Of a stretch of DNA of 64,000 nt, positions 1 to 8,724 are shown piece by piece (position 1 is the stretch's first letter; each line of letters starts with the position of its first letter). The notes beneath the pieces were generated by a model. The model did no database searches and was not told the origin of the DNA. It saw only the letters and a program-made list of their open reading frames with translations. The position numbers were made by a program, and so were the translations under genes. The DNA lies in assembly GCF_025460765.1 (NCBI RefSeq), contig NZ_JAMWEG010000013.1, positions 1-64,000 of the forward strand, in the 5' to 3' direction. This DNA comes from Micromonospora sp. MA102. GTDB lineage: Bacteria > Actinomycetota > Actinomycetes > Mycobacteriales > Micromonosporaceae.

Positions 1-1
1 C

Positions 2-199
2 GCCCTCATCGCCTCCCCCGGCGCTCGCGCCTACTACGACCAGCAACGCCACCGAGGCATCAGCCACCACGCCGCGCTACGCCAACTCGGCAACCGCCTC
101 GTCGGCATCCTCCACGGCTGCCTCAAAACCCGCACCGCCTACGACGAAACCACCGCCTGGCAACACCGCGAAGAGCATGGTCAAAAGACCGCTGCTTGA
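2..199 (+). pseudogene. IS110-family transposase, C-terminal end only
   Basis: The window opens inside an open frame that reads as the last 65 residues of an IS110-family transposase, with motifs such as 'HRGISHHAALRQLGNRLVG' and 'DETTAWQH' before a TGA at 197-199. The same C-terminus occurs at 31200-31350 in a second, frameshifted copy. The N-terminal DEDD catalytic half would lie left of the window, so I cannot tell whether this copy is intact. Nine bases after the stop an 18-base string (208-225) is identical to the one after the other copy and probably belongs to the right end of the element. The family is inferred from the transposase_20-like C-terminus seen more fully in the second copy. 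Confidence 0.75.
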
Positions 200-207
200 C
201 ACCCAAA

Positions 208-225
208 GCTCATGGGATGTCTGTC
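208..225 (+). repeat. IS110 right-end sequence, copy 1
   Basis: The 18 bases GCTCATGGGATGTCTGTC follow the transposase stop and are repeated exactly at 31358-31375, again eight to nine bases after the stop of the second transposase copy. Sequence similarity ends just beyond in both places, so this probably marks the right terminus of the element. Confidence 0.6.
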
Positions 226-287
226 GACCCTGCAGCGGACACGCATTCGGCATTCCGCCTGAAGCGATCAAAAGTAGCGTCACCCCC

Positions 288-1496
288 ATGGCCGTGGAGA
301 GCGGGGCGGGTGAGCAGCCGGGGACGTACAGGCAGTCCCAGCGGGCCGGCTTTGTGGAACTGCTGTTCGACGTGGTTTTCGTGTTCGCGTTCACTCGGCT
401 ATCCGACCGGATGGTCTCGGAACTCAATTGGCGAAGCGCCTACGCGACGTTTGTGCTGACGCTGGCGCTGTGGTGGGTCTGGTACCGGCTGGTGTGGGCC
501 ACCAACAGGTACGACTCGACTCGGCCAGCGATCCAGGTATTGGTCATCGGCACCACGCTCGGCAGCCTGCTGATGGCCATCGCCGTGCCCGGGGCCTACG
601 ACGACAGCGGTTTGCTCTTCGCGGGGGTCTACGTCGCGATCCAGATAGTGCGCCCGCTCTGGATCATTCTGATCGGCACAAACAAAGAGGTTCGCCTGGT
701 CAGCGTCCGGAACCTCTTCTGGGCCCTCATCTCAGCGGTCCCGTGGATCGCTGGCGCCTTCACACCGAGCGGAGCGCGCGTGGCCTTGTGGAGCGTCGCC
801 GTCGGCCTGGACTACATCGCCGGCATCTTCGACTACCCCACGCCGCGACTCGGCCGGGCCGGGTTTCGAGCCCATCCGATCCAAGAAGACCATCTCACGG
901 AGCGCTACCGCCAGCTCCTCATCATCGCGTTGGGCGAGACGATCCTGATTTCCGGCATCCAGATCAGCCCATATGGCCTTGAGCGGGACCGAGCCGCGGC
1001 GCTGCTGGTGTCATTCGCCATCACCGTTCTGCTGTGGCAGATCTACTTCTACCGTGCCGGTGAATTGCTTGCCGTCGCCATCGCCTCGGCACAGTCGCCG
1101 GCATACGTCGGCAGACTGGCGTCGTACGCGCACCTCATCATGGTCACCGGCGTCGGCCTCAGCGCCGTCGGCGACGAACTGATCATCTCGCACCCGCTCG
1201 GCCACACCGAGCGACCCTGGGTCTTGGTCATCTTCGGCGGTCCTGCGGTATTCCTGCTTGGGCGGGCCCTGCTCGACTACGTGACCTTCAGCCACGTCTC
1301 CTGGTCCCGACCGATCGGACTGCTAGCGCTTGCCGCACTGGCACCCGTAACGCTCCCGCTCTCCCCGGTCCTGGTCGCCGTCGCGACCACCGCCGTACTC
1401 ACCGGAGTCGCCATCTCCAACGTGATCTCATGGCGACTGTTCCCCCGGGCACCCAACCCAGCCGCACCTGGGCGGATGTCCTCCTACCGACCATAG
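288..1496 (+). CDS. Low temperature requirement protein A (LtrA)-like membrane protein
   Basis: A 402-residue polytopic membrane protein with about ten hydrophobic segments. The N-terminal signature 'ELLFDVVFVFAFTRL' (residues 24-38) and the internal 'ERYRQLLIIALGETILISG' (from about residue 202) are typical of the LtrA family, which was named for a Listeria gene needed for growth in the cold; its biochemical role is not established. I chose the ATG at 288 because the open frame reaches back to 177, into the transposase remnant, and because the family signature then starts near residue 24 as usual. The total length is also usual. It lies directly after a mobile-element scar and has no partner genes, so it may have arrived as accessory DNA. 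Confidence 0.85.
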   Translation: MAVESGAGEQPGTYRQSQRAGFVELLFDVVFVFAFTRLSDRMVSELNWRSAYATFVLTLALWWVWYRLVWATNRYDSTRPAIQVLVIGTTLGSLLMAIAVPGAYDDSGLLFAGVYVAIQIVRPLWIILIGTNKEVRLVSVRNLFWALISAVPWIAGAFTPSGARVALWSVAVGLDYIAGIFDYPTPRLGRAGFRAHPIQEDHLTERYRQLLIIALGETILISGIQISPYGLERDRAAALLVSFAITVLLWQIYFYRAGELLAVAIASAQSPAYVGRLASYAHLIMVTGVGLSAVGDELIISHPLGHTERPWVLVIFGGPAVFLLGRALLDYVTFSHVSWSRPIGLLALAALAPVTLPLSPVLVAVATTAVLTGVAISNVISWRLFPRAPNPAAPGRMSSYRP

Positions 1497-1810
1497 CTGC
1501 ACGGACTGAAACCGCCCGGACATCTCGCTTGCAAGCTCTGTGCATCGCGTCCACACCCGTCCGGCACCGACTGCACGCCCGGAGCTTCGTCCGTGCCAGC
1601 GCTCGTCAGCGTGCCGCCGCCCGGCGGCGTTGCTGTCGACAGCCGCTCCGCCGGCGACCCAGGCCGACCCCCGCCTCTGGCTCTCCCTGGGCTTCGACCC
1701 GGTGTGTAGGAGTCGTCATGGTCCTGTCCCCACGCACGCATGCCGTCGGCGCAGGTGCGCCGAACGCGGGTGTGCAACGATGATCGGCATGTCGACTCCA
1801 CGAAAGGGCA
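1497..1810. other. Gene-poor gap
   Basis: No open frame in these 314 bases shows protein-like composition or a family motif. The overlapping frames on both strands are arginine- and proline-rich and look like by-products of GC content. No hairpin with a U tract, repeat or RNA gene was recognised. Confidence 0.5.
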
Positions 1811-2164
1811 ATGCCGCGTAGGCCACCCGCACAACTGCGTGCCGACTCCATCTACCGGCGACCGCTTGACGGGTCAACCTCTGTCATCCCCGGGCTCTCC
1901 GTCCGGGGCTTGAAAGCCATCGCCTACCTCGAACGCACCCGCCTCTGGAACCAAGCCGTTTCTGATGCACTGCGGACCTGGTCATGGTCCGTGCGCCACC
2001 CCTGGCATCGCTTGTGGGACCCGACCACCGGCTGTGGGGTAATAGAGTGCTGTCCGAACCCGCCCGAGCTGCGCTGGATCCTGGACGTCGCCGTTGCGGC
2101 CCTGCCGCCGAAGGATACCCGAACCCTCCGCAAGCAGATCGCAGCCCTCGATGAGCAGTGGTGA
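1811..2164 (+). CDS. Hypothetical actinobacterial protein, 117 aa
   Basis: I do not recognise a named family. The protein looks real: it has a balanced composition, a helical segment 'KAIAYLERTRLWNQAVSD', several tryptophans ('TWSWSVRHPWHRLW'), and an ending 'LPPKDTRTLRKQIAALDEQW' of a kind I associate with short hypothetical proteins of actinomycetes. The start is uncertain: the ATG at 1811 has an AAAGGG only two bases upstream, which is too close to be a good ribosome site. It stands alone between the LtrA gene and a repeat, in a region of mobile-element debris, so it could be a passenger gene. Confidence 0.55.
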   Translation: MPRRPPAQLRADSIYRRPLDGSTSVIPGLSVRGLKAIAYLERTRLWNQAVSDALRTWSWSVRHPWHRLWDPTTGCGVIECCPNPPELRWILDVAVAALPPKDTRTLRKQIAALDEQW

Positions 2165-2216
2165 CACGCCGCAAGGGCATCTCGTCAGCTCGGGCGCATT
2201 TCGACCCATCGTTCAT

Positions 2217-2360
2217 GACCCCCGTCGGGGGGAGCCTGATCGGCGTTGCCGGCCAGCGTCAGCGGGTGTCGTCCCCTGTGGTCCTACCTTCCGGTCATGC
2301 CGGCTGTGACCATTGGAGTCGGTCGCCCAGCACTGCGTTCGCTGACTTTCTGCTGACGCG
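2217..2360. repeat. Diverged ~145-bp repeat, copy A
   Basis: This stretch resembles 32627-32771 over its full length. Shared blocks include CCCCCGTCGGGGG with a following GAGCCTG, then TCGGCGTTG, CAGCGGG, CCATTGG.GTCGGT and GCTGACTT.CTGCTGAC. The first block is a short perfect palindrome with a three-base centre. No consistent coding frame is kept between the copies, so it is probably non-coding. Each copy sits downstream of a copy of the IS110 3' end. Confidence 0.55.
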
Positions 2361-2546
2361 GCACCCTGTGGTCCGTAGCTCATGGCAGAGCGGCCGCTCG
2401 GGGGTTGCGTGGGACGTCAACTGGCACAGTTCGGGCTCGCATCGCCTGCTGCGGCTCTGTTTCCGCGCACTCCATTGCTCTTGCCACCCTGTCCCAACTG
2501 TGGAAGTCCGCCTGAATGCATCCGACTTGTCAGTAAGGTTCCAGAG

Positions 2547-2939
2547 GTGGAGAGCGACGCAAGTACACGGCTTGAGCGGATCCTCGGCGTACCGCTCGCC
2601 GAGGATGTGGTACGCCAGTGGCCGCAGTCCGGTGAGCTGATCCGTGGTCGAGCACGGATAGCGGAGGTGGAGTCGCACTTCGTCGGCCTGCGGCTCGCCG
2701 TCGGGCGGCGACACGCCTGCCGAAACACGCTGGTCGTCGAGTGGAGCAACGACTACGGCGACGGCCGGGTCTACCGCAACGTCTCGATCGCTGAGCTGCG
2801 CGACGGCGAGGCGGTCCGGGTTACCGACTACTGGGGCGAGCCGTTCACCGCGCCGGAGTGGCGGCAAGCGCTCGTGGAACAGCTGGAAATGCCAGCCGGC
2901 GGCGCGTGGCCAACATCCGACGCCCTCACCGTCAGCTGA
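2547..2939 (+). pseudogene. Truncated SnoaL/NTF2-like protein
   Basis: From a GTG at 2547 the frame gives 130 residues. The core reads as a SnoaL-like fold: 'AEDVVRQWPQSGELIRGRA' followed by strands 'TLVVEWSNDYGDGRVYRNVS' and 'DGEAVRVTDYWGEPFTAPEW'. The N-terminal helices that normally precede the 'EDVV.WPQSGE' segment are missing, and the open sequence upstream back to 2382 is not family-like. The gene therefore looks like a 3' remnant left by rearrangement near repeat copy A. A shortened but functional protein cannot be excluded. Confidence 0.55.
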
Positions 2940-2980
2940 CGGGGCGCTGCCGGTTGCTCCTGAGTTGGACTCGACGTGGT

Positions 2981-3295
2981 TCATCTCTGCACCACCAGCT
3001 GCTTCGCGACCGTGACCCCGAGCAGCGAGGCGGTCTCGCGGGCGTCGTCTTCGACGAGCGCGAGCAGGAGGTGGCCGGTGCCCGTGTCGCGGTGCCGGTA
3101 GGCACGCGAGCTCTCCGTGGCCCGACGCCAGGCCGCAACGACCTCTGCTCCCTCGAACGGGTCACCCGGTCGCAAACGCTCGAGTTGCCTGGCGAGCACC
3201 TCGGCCGGCGGCTCCTCCGGTTCGCCCTGAGACACGGCGAACTCGCGCAGCGGCGCGCCGAGCGCGACAAATCGCTGCTCGTCGTGTGTCCGCAT
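2981..3295 (-). CDS. Clp N-terminal-domain-like protein
   Basis: A 104-residue protein. Its second half, 'RHRDTGTGHLLLALVEDD' followed by 'ETASLLGV', matches the repeat of the Clp N domain, which binds adaptors or substrates in ClpA and ClpC chaperones. No ATPase module follows, so this is a stand-alone Clp-N protein. It lies 160 bases downstream of the AAA+ ATPase gene of the contractile-tail operon, on the same strand, and is the last gene before the mobile-element zone. A role as an adaptor for that ATPase is an inference from position only; such small Clp-N proteins are also widespread elsewhere in actinobacterial genomes. Confidence 0.7.
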   Translation of the reverse strand: MRTHDEQRFVALGAPLREFAVSQGEPEEPPAEVLARQLERLRPGDPFEGAEVVAAWRRATESSRAYRHRDTGTGHLLLALVEDDARETASLLGVTVAKQLVVQR

Positions 3296-3455
3296 CGGTC
3301 CCTCCTCAGGCGCAACCGCGCCCGACGGTATGGCCAGCCCGCCAGCCGCATGGTCCCGTCGAACCCGGTCGCTGTACCAGGGAGAGCGATCCGGCCTGGA
3401 GGAGCACCTCCTCCGTCAGGAGCGCCCGCCGGGGACCCGAACCGCGAACAAGCAG

Positions 3456-5366
3456 TCAGCGGCCGCCCAGAGACCGGCCGTTCTTGGCCAGTTCCCACCG
3501 GGTCGCCGTGGCGACCTGCTCGCCGGTGATCCGATCCCCGTCCGCCCCCAGGTACGCGGCGGTCAACGCCGCAGCGGCGATCCCGCCCCCGGGCAGGTCC
3601 ACGGCGGCCAGCCGCTCCGGGTCGACGTCGGCCGGCACACCGGTCGGGAACGCCCGCCGCCACAGGGTCTCCCGGGCCGCCCGGTCCGGGTAGGGGAACG
3701 TCACCACGATCCGCAGCCGGCGCAGGAACGCCTGGTCCAGCACGGACCGGGCGTTGGTGGTGAGGATGGCCAGCCCGGTGAACGACTCCATCCGCTGGAG
3801 CATGTAACCGACCTCCAGGTTGGCGTACCGGTCGTGGCTGTCGCGCACCTCGGTGCGCTTGCCGAACAGGGTGTCCGCCTCGTCGAAGAGCAGCACGGCC
3901 GCGCCGTCCTCGGCGGCGTCGAAGACCCGGCTGAGGTTCTTCTCCGTCTCGCCGATGAACTTGCTGACCACCTGGCTGAGGTCGACCACCACCAGGTCCA
4001 GGCCCAGCTCCTGGGCGATCACCTCGGCGGCGAGGGTCTTGCCGGTGCCGCTGGGCCCGGCGAACAGGGCCGCAGTGCCCAGGCCGCGGCTGGTCCGCTC
4101 CGCGAACCCCCAGTCGTGCAGCACCCGGGTCCGGTGGTGCACGGCGGCGACCAGCGACCGCAGCTGCGCCACGTGGGTGTCGGGCAGCACCAGGTCGGCC
4201 CAGCCGGCGCGGGGCCGCACCACCCGGGCCTGCCCGCCGTAGCGGCTGCGCGAGCGGGCCCGGCACGCCTGCCACAGCGGCGTGCCGGCGGCGGCGTCCC
4301 CGGCGGCCAATTCGAGGTCGGGCAGGGCCAGGTCGAACACCCCGGCCACCGCGGCCGCCTCGCCCGCCGCCCGGTCGGCCAGGTGCCGGTCGAGCGCGGC
4401 GTCCAGCGCCGCCGCCCGTTCCGCGATGGGCAACCGGGGTACGCCGACCAGCACGCCGTCGGCCAGCACGGTGTCCACGGCGCCGAGCACGGCGACCGGG
4501 GCGGGCAGCGTGCCGAGCGCGCGGATCAGGGCGCGGGCGTCCTCGGGGCGCGCCCCGTCGGCGTCGAACGCCCAGGCGGCCGGCGCGAGCAGGCTCTCCC
4601 GCCCGACGAGGCGCAGCAGCCGGTCCCGGTCGCGTACGGCGGAGGGCAGGTCGGCCACGGCGACCAGCCGCAGCTCGCGGCCGGCGGCGTCGGCCGCGGC
4701 GGCCGCGAGCACCGGCAGGTTGGCCGGCTGCGGGCCCTGGAGCACGGCGGGGCGGCCGTGCTCCCAGACGGTGCGGATGGTCGCGGCGACGGAGGCGAAT
4801 GCGGGCGGCAGCGCGGCGGGCGGCGTGACGGGCCGGGCCACGGCGGCGAGGTCGGGCTCCAGGTAGCGCACGCCCATGAGGTGGTGCAGCACGCGTTCCT
4901 CGGTGACCAGCGGGCTGCCGGTGGGGGTGTCCGGGTCGAGCAGTCGCACAAGGTCCCACCGGCGCAGCGGCCCGTCCGGGGTGAGCGCGCTCCAGTGCGG
5001 GCCGGGCAGTGCGGCCAGGGCGAGGCCGAAGGTGGGCCGGGGCTGCCCGTGGGCGGCGGTGAGTTCGTCGGCCACCTCGCCGGCCAGCTCCGGGCCGGTG
5101 GCCAGCAGCAGCACCGCCCGTTCGAAGCCGGTGAGCCGCAGTGCGGCGGCGAGCGCGTCGAGCGCCGTGGGCCGGTCGAGCAGCGCGCGGGCCGCCGCCA
5201 GCCGCCCCGAGGCCGCGGCGAGGTCCGCCGGGTCGGGTTCCCCCGGGTACGCGACGAGCCGCACCCGCAGCACGTCCAACTCGGCCACGAGCGCCAGCCG
5301 GTTCGCCTCGTCCCACGGCACGGCGGGCGGGCCGGCCGGGCGGGCCCGGCGGTCGGCGGCCGTCAC
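3456..5366 (-). CDS. AAA+ ATPase of a contractile injection/phage-tail-like cluster
   Basis: A 636-residue ATPase. The C-terminal third is a classic AAA+ module: Walker A 'GPSGTGKT' near residue 438, Walker B 'LLFDEADTLFGKR' and sensor-1 'LTTNARSVLDQAFLRR' with arginines after it. The N-terminal two thirds are a divergent helical and degenerate ATPase-like region, as in the large ATPases of extracellular contractile injection systems (Afp15/Cis15 type), where the enzyme is thought to act in assembly. The start is a GTG overlapping the TGA of the DUF4255 gene (GTGA), so the two are translationally coupled; the longer open frame upstream is only a shadow of that gene. The association with DUF4255, tube and sheath genes is diagnostic. 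Confidence 0.85.
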   Translation of the reverse strand: MTAADRRARPAGPPAVPWDEANRLALVAELDVLRVRLVAYPGEPDPADLAAASGRLAAARALLDRPTALDALAAALRLTGFERAVLLLATGPELAGEVADELTAAHGQPRPTFGLALAALPGPHWSALTPDGPLRRWDLVRLLDPDTPTGSPLVTEERVLHHLMGVRYLEPDLAAVARPVTPPAALPPAFASVAATIRTVWEHGRPAVLQGPQPANLPVLAAAAADAAGRELRLVAVADLPSAVRDRDRLLRLVGRESLLAPAAWAFDADGARPEDARALIRALGTLPAPVAVLGAVDTVLADGVLVGVPRLPIAERAAALDAALDRHLADRAAGEAAAVAGVFDLALPDLELAAGDAAAGTPLWQACRARSRSRYGGQARVVRPRAGWADLVLPDTHVAQLRSLVAAVHHRTRVLHDWGFAERTSRGLGTAALFAGPSGTGKTLAAEVIAQELGLDLVVVDLSQVVSKFIGETEKNLSRVFDAAEDGAAVLLFDEADTLFGKRTEVRDSHDRYANLEVGYMLQRMESFTGLAILTTNARSVLDQAFLRRLRIVVTFPYPDRAARETLWRRAFPTGVPADVDPERLAAVDLPGGGIAAAALTAAYLGADGDRITGEQVATATRWELAKNGRSLGGR

Positions 5367-6613
5367 GGCACGGTCAGGGCGGGCGCGCCGTAAACCTCTC
5401 CGACCAGGTCGGGCAGGCTGTCGACGCCGTCGACCTGCACCCGGACCAACCAGTCGCCGGTGGGCACGTCCCCGGCGGCGACGGCGAGCCGGTCCTGCGG
5501 GGCGGCGTCCGGGGCGAGCGGGGCGAGCCGGACGGCCAGCGCGTCCGGTTCGCCGGCCGGGCCGGGGGTGAGCCGGGTGAGCAGGACCGTGGCGCGCTGT
5601 CGGGCCACCAGCGGCGGGTCGACGCCGAGCACGATGTCGGGCGGGCCGTCCACCACCGACGCGGTGGGGCGGACCAGCAGCGGCAGCGCGTTGGAGCCGG
5701 CGGTGACCCGGGCGGGCGCGCCGCCGGCGGCCGGCGTGACGTGTGCGACCCGGACGCCGTGCAGCCCGGCCGGCACGGTGCCGTCGAGGGTGACGGCCAG
5801 GGTGGTGTCGGTGCCGCCCGGCTCCGGGGTGAGGACGGCCGGTCCGACGTGGACCCGGGTGGTCTGCCCGGGCCGGCCGCGCAGCCCGGCGCCGCGCAGC
5901 TCGATCCGGTCGCCGGTGGCGGCGGTCCCGCCTGGCGGGTCGGTGACCAGGGCGGTCAACACGGTGGGGCCGCCCGGCAGAACGGTGACGGTCCGCTGCC
6001 GCACCGGCAGGGCCCGGCGCGGGGTGACGTCCGCCTCGACCAGCGCGGCCGTCGCCACGTACGTCTGGGAGAGCTGGTGCGGGGTGGCGAAGGTGGCCCA
6101 CAGCTTGGACATCTCCTCCACCGACAGCGTGTACGGGGCGACCTTGACCCGCTCCACCTGGTCGGCCAGGTCGGACTCGGCGAGGAACGCGGTCGGCACG
6201 TCGTCGGCGTACAGGTCGATCGCGGCGGTGACCAGGTCCCGGGTGAGCGTCGGGGTGACCGCGAGGGCGAGCACGGCCCGGCCGAGCAGTCGCTGCGCGT
6301 CGAGGGATTCCGCCTCCCCGTAGCAGGTGAGCAGGTAGTACAGGTCGAGCGCGGCGACCGGCCGGCGGGTGAAGCCGCCGTCGCGGCTGCGGGTGGGCAG
6401 GTCGGTGAGGTTCCAGGCGTGGTTGGGGCGCACGTCGTACAGGTAGATGTTGATGCCGGGCGTGGAGACCAGCGTGGTGTCGGAGAGCTGGTTGGGGCGC
6501 AGGGTGGTGACGGTGGCGCCGCCGACCGGTCCGGGGTGGGTGGCGTCGAGGGCCCGTTCGAGCACGTACCGCAGGGTCGAGGTGACCGCGGCGATGGCGA
6601 GCCCGTTGCTCAT
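5363..6613 (-). CDS. DUF4255-domain protein (tail cap/terminator, Cis16-like)
   Basis: A 416-residue protein. Residues 1 to about 190 are the DUF4255 domain: 'AIAAVTSTLRYVLE', 'GINIYLYDVRPNHAWNLTDL', 'LDLYYLLTCYG' and 'QRLLGRAVLALAVTPTL'. In contractile injection systems this protein caps the distal end of the sheath-tube. The remaining part is a set of beta-rich segments with 'GDRIELRGAGLRG' resembling an IPT/TIG fold, which is less usual and may present a surface module. The ATG overlaps the stop of the proline-rich gene by ATGA, and its own stop overlaps the ATPase start. It lies in the middle of a tightly coupled operon. Confidence 0.85.
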   Translation of the reverse strand: MSNGLAIAAVTSTLRYVLERALDATHPGPVGGATVTTLRPNQLSDTTLVSTPGINIYLYDVRPNHAWNLTDLPTRSRDGGFTRRPVAALDLYYLLTCYGEAESLDAQRLLGRAVLALAVTPTLTRDLVTAAIDLYADDVPTAFLAESDLADQVERVKVAPYTLSVEEMSKLWATFATPHQLSQTYVATAALVEADVTPRRALPVRQRTVTVLPGGPTVLTALVTDPPGGTAATGDRIELRGAGLRGRPGQTTRVHVGPAVLTPEPGGTDTTLAVTLDGTVPAGLHGVRVAHVTPAAGGAPARVTAGSNALPLLVRPTASVVDGPPDIVLGVDPPLVARQRATVLLTRLTPGPAGEPDALAVRLAPLAPDAAPQDRLAVAAGDVPTGDWLVRVQVDGVDSLPDLVGEVYGAPALTVP

Positions 6614-7476
6614 CGGTCCTCCCGGCGGCGGGCGAGGTAGGCGGCATGGTCCACGGTGGACGGCGGCGGGCCGGGCGGCGGAGGCGGTGGCGGTGCGGGC
6701 GCGCGGGTGACCACCACCCGGTCGATGTGCAGGTGCACGTCGCCGGCCGGCGGAGGCTCCCCGGGCGGGGTGGGTGCGGGGCGGATCGGGCCGGTGCGCA
6801 CCTCGGCGGTGCCGGGCCGGGGCGGCGTGCCGGCCCGGTTCGGCCGGTCGACGAAGACGAGGCGCTCCCCGGGTTCCACGGCGCGGCGGGCGATCAGCGC
6901 GGGTCCGAGGCGTTCCCGCAGCAGCCGGGCGAGATCCGGCGCGGCGGCGCGTACCGGGGCGGGGGCGGGCCGGCGCGCGGCGTGCGCCGGGGCCGGCGGC
7001 GGAGGCGGGACGGCGGCGGCCGGCCGAGCGGCGTCGGGTGGCAGGTCGGTGTCGGCTGGTCGGGTGACCGTCGGGGGAGCGGCGGTGGTCGGGACGGCGG
7101 TATCCGGCTCGCGGCCTGCCGGTCCGGCCGGCTCGGCAGGCGTGGCGGTCGGGTCCGGGGCGGCCGGGTCGGCCTCGGGTGGCGTGGCCGGTGGCGTCCG
7201 GTCGGCGTCCGACCGGTCCGTGACAACGGCCGCCGCCCGCGCTGGTGCCCTCCGGTCGGCGGGCGGGAGGAGCGGCGCGGCCGGCCGCTCGGGGATGCCC
7301 GGGGCCGGCCTCGGCGCGGTCGAATCCGGCCGCGACGCGGCCACGTCGGCCGGCACGTCGACGGGCGGGTCGGGCAACGCGACCTCGAACGGCTGCGGAG
7401 CGCGCAGCCGGACCAGCGGTTCCCGGCCGGCGGCGCGCTGCGCCATCCGGGCGAAGAACCCACCGTCGCCGCTCAC
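6610..7476 (-). CDS. Proline-rich protein of the contractile-tail operon
   Basis: A 288-residue protein of unknown fold. A short N-terminal segment ('GFFARMAQRAAGREPLVRL') is followed by about 150 residues dominated by Pro, Ala, Thr and Asp, then a more ordered block 'LARLLRERLGPALIARRAV' and an ending 'GDVHLHIDRVVVTRA', a proline run and 'YLARRREDR'. It starts with GTG overlapping the previous stop (GTGA) and its stop overlaps the DUF4255 ATG, so it is translated as part of the operon. The composition suggests a flexible linker between two small ordered ends. A scaffold or regulatory role is possible; I do not recognise a named family. Confidence 0.7.
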   Translation of the reverse strand: MSGDGGFFARMAQRAAGREPLVRLRAPQPFEVALPDPPVDVPADVAASRPDSTAPRPAPGIPERPAAPLLPPADRRAPARAAAVVTDRSDADRTPPATPPEADPAAPDPTATPAEPAGPAGREPDTAVPTTAAPPTVTRPADTDLPPDAARPAAAVPPPPPAPAHAARRPAPAPVRAAAPDLARLLRERLGPALIARRAVEPGERLVFVDRPNRAGTPPRPGTAEVRTGPIRPAPTPPGEPPPAGDVHLHIDRVVVTRAPAPPPPPPPGPPPSTVDHAAYLARRREDR

Positions 7477-8186
7477 GCCGCCCGCCCCGCCGCCAGGGCC
7501 AGGTACGCGCGCCGCCGTCCGGCCGGCAGGGCGAGGATGTCGGCCTCGGCCCAGCCGTAGGCGACGGCCAGGGTGGCCACCTCGGCCAGCACGGCCGGGG
7601 CGCGGCCGGCGACCCGCTCCCAGAGCAGCTCGGCCACGTCCAGCGCGGCGACCACGGTCCCCCCGCAGCCGAGGCAGCAGGTCCGCAGCACCACGGCCGC
7701 CGCCCCGGCCAGCTCCTCGGCGGCGGCGTCGACGGCCCGGCGCTGACCGGCGGTCAGCTCTGCGGGTGCGACGGGCCGGCCGGCCGTGTCCCGGACGCAG
7801 CGGGACAGCAGGGCGCCCAGCGGGTCGTCGGACCGCCCGGCGGCCAGCAGGTCCCGTGCGGTGGGGGCGCGGACCCGCAGCGCGCCGCCGGCGACCGTCC
7901 CGGTGTCCCCGGCGGGCAGCCCGGCGACCGGCTCCAGCGGTAGGGCCACGTCGAGGACCTCGCCGCAGCCACAGGTGAGCACGGCGTCGACCGGGTCGCC
8001 GAAGCTGTCGACGCTCAGCCGGGCGGCGAGCGCGGCGACCGTCCCGACCGGCAGGTCCAGGGCGGCGTCGAGGTCGGGGAGAAGCCCGGCGGCGTGCAGC
8101 AGCACCGGGCCGCGGGCGGCCGGCGGGGCGGTCGCGGCGGCCTCCCAGACCGCCAGCAGCCGGCCAGGGTCGTCCAGCGTGGTCAT
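7473..8186 (-). CDS. T4-type baseplate hub assembly chaperone-like protein
   Basis: A 237-residue protein. The C-terminus 'LAVAYGWAEADILALP' followed by 'RRRAYLALA' matches the hallmark of the phage baseplate-hub assembly chaperone family found next to tail tube genes. Two cysteine clusters, 'TCGCGE' near residue 75 and 'TCCLGCGG' near residue 170, could bind zinc. It lies six bases after the tube gene and overlaps the next start, as part of the sheath-tube operon. A hub chaperone is odd here because no hub or baseplate gene is visible in the window. The family call rests on the C-terminal motif and the position. Confidence 0.7.
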   Translation of the reverse strand: MTTLDDPGRLLAVWEAAATAPPAARGPVLLHAAGLLPDLDAALDLPVGTVAALAARLSVDSFGDPVDAVLTCGCGEVLDVALPLEPVAGLPAGDTGTVAGGALRVRAPTARDLLAAGRSDDPLGALLSRCVRDTAGRPVAPAELTAGQRRAVDAAAEELAGAAAVVLRTCCLGCGGTVVAALDVAELLWERVAGRAPAVLAEVATLAVAYGWAEADILALPAGRRRAYLALAAGRAA

Positions 8187-8191
8187 CGCGG

Positions 8192-8713
8192 TCAGGGTTC
8201 GACGAAGGACGGCTCGGCGGGCTCGGCCACCGTGTAGTCGCGTTCCCAGCCCTCGTTCTCCAGCTTGATGCTCTGGATGGCCACGGCGTTGGCGTTGGCG
8301 TCCAGTTCGGGCAGCGCCACCCACTCGGACACCCAGCACCGGTAGACCTTGTACGCGATGACCAGCTGCCCGGCCTCGTTGTACATCTCGATGATGATGT
8401 CCTTGCGGAAGTCCGCCAGGGAGGTTTCCGCGCCCAGCCCGGAGCCGTAGTTCCACACCTTGTTGGCCCACTGCTCGAAGTCCGGGTCGTGGGTGACGCC
8501 ACGCTCCAGCATGATGGCGTCGTACTCGGTGCGCCCCGGCGACTTGCGGCTGCTGCTCGGGTCGCCGCCGTGCCGGTGGGTGACCACCTCGGTGCTCCGC
8601 TTCAGCGTGCCGATCTTGCTGATCCCGGCGACGTATCGCCCGTCCCACTTCGCCCGGAACTTGAAGTTCTTGTACGGGTCGAAGCGCTGCGCGTTGACCG
8701 TGAACTCGGCCAT
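8192..8713 (-). CDS. Contractile tail tube protein (Cis1/T4 gp19-like)
   Basis: A 173-residue inner-tube protein. Recognisable segments are 'FKFRAKWDGRYVAGISKIG', 'SPGRTEYDAIMLERGVTHD' and 'FEQWANKVWNYG', then 'DIIIEMYNEAGQ' and 'YRCWVSEW', all typical of the tube subunit that stacks inside the sheath of contractile phage tails and injection systems. The open frame runs far upstream but only as a shadow of the sheath gene; the ATG at 8713 has a perfect AGGAGG overlapping the sheath stop codon. It directly follows the sheath gene and precedes a chaperone-like gene. Confidence 0.92.
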   Translation of the reverse strand: MAEFTVNAQRFDPYKNFKFRAKWDGRYVAGISKIGTLKRSTEVVTHRHGGDPSSSRKSPGRTEYDAIMLERGVTHDPDFEQWANKVWNYGSGLGAETSLADFRKDIIIEMYNEAGQLVIAYKVYRCWVSEWVALPELDANANAVAIQSIKLENEGWERDYTVAEPAEPSFVEP

Positions 8714-8724
8714 GCCCGCCCCTC

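Noticed and set aside
2158..2640. 160-codon plus-strand ORF covering repeat copy A
   Set aside because: The composition is not protein-like (many Ser, Arg, Trp and Cys) and the repeat copies do not preserve the frame.
3330..5393. Long plus-strand ORF opposite the ATPase gene
   Set aside because: It is rich in Gly, Arg and Pro without any motif, and its antisense frame matches the AAA+ ATPase exactly. High-GC genes routinely open such frames.
6610..7476. Proline-rich protein as an injected toxin
   Set aside because: It has no toxin domain, and its start and stop overlap structural genes, which suggests a structural or accessory role.
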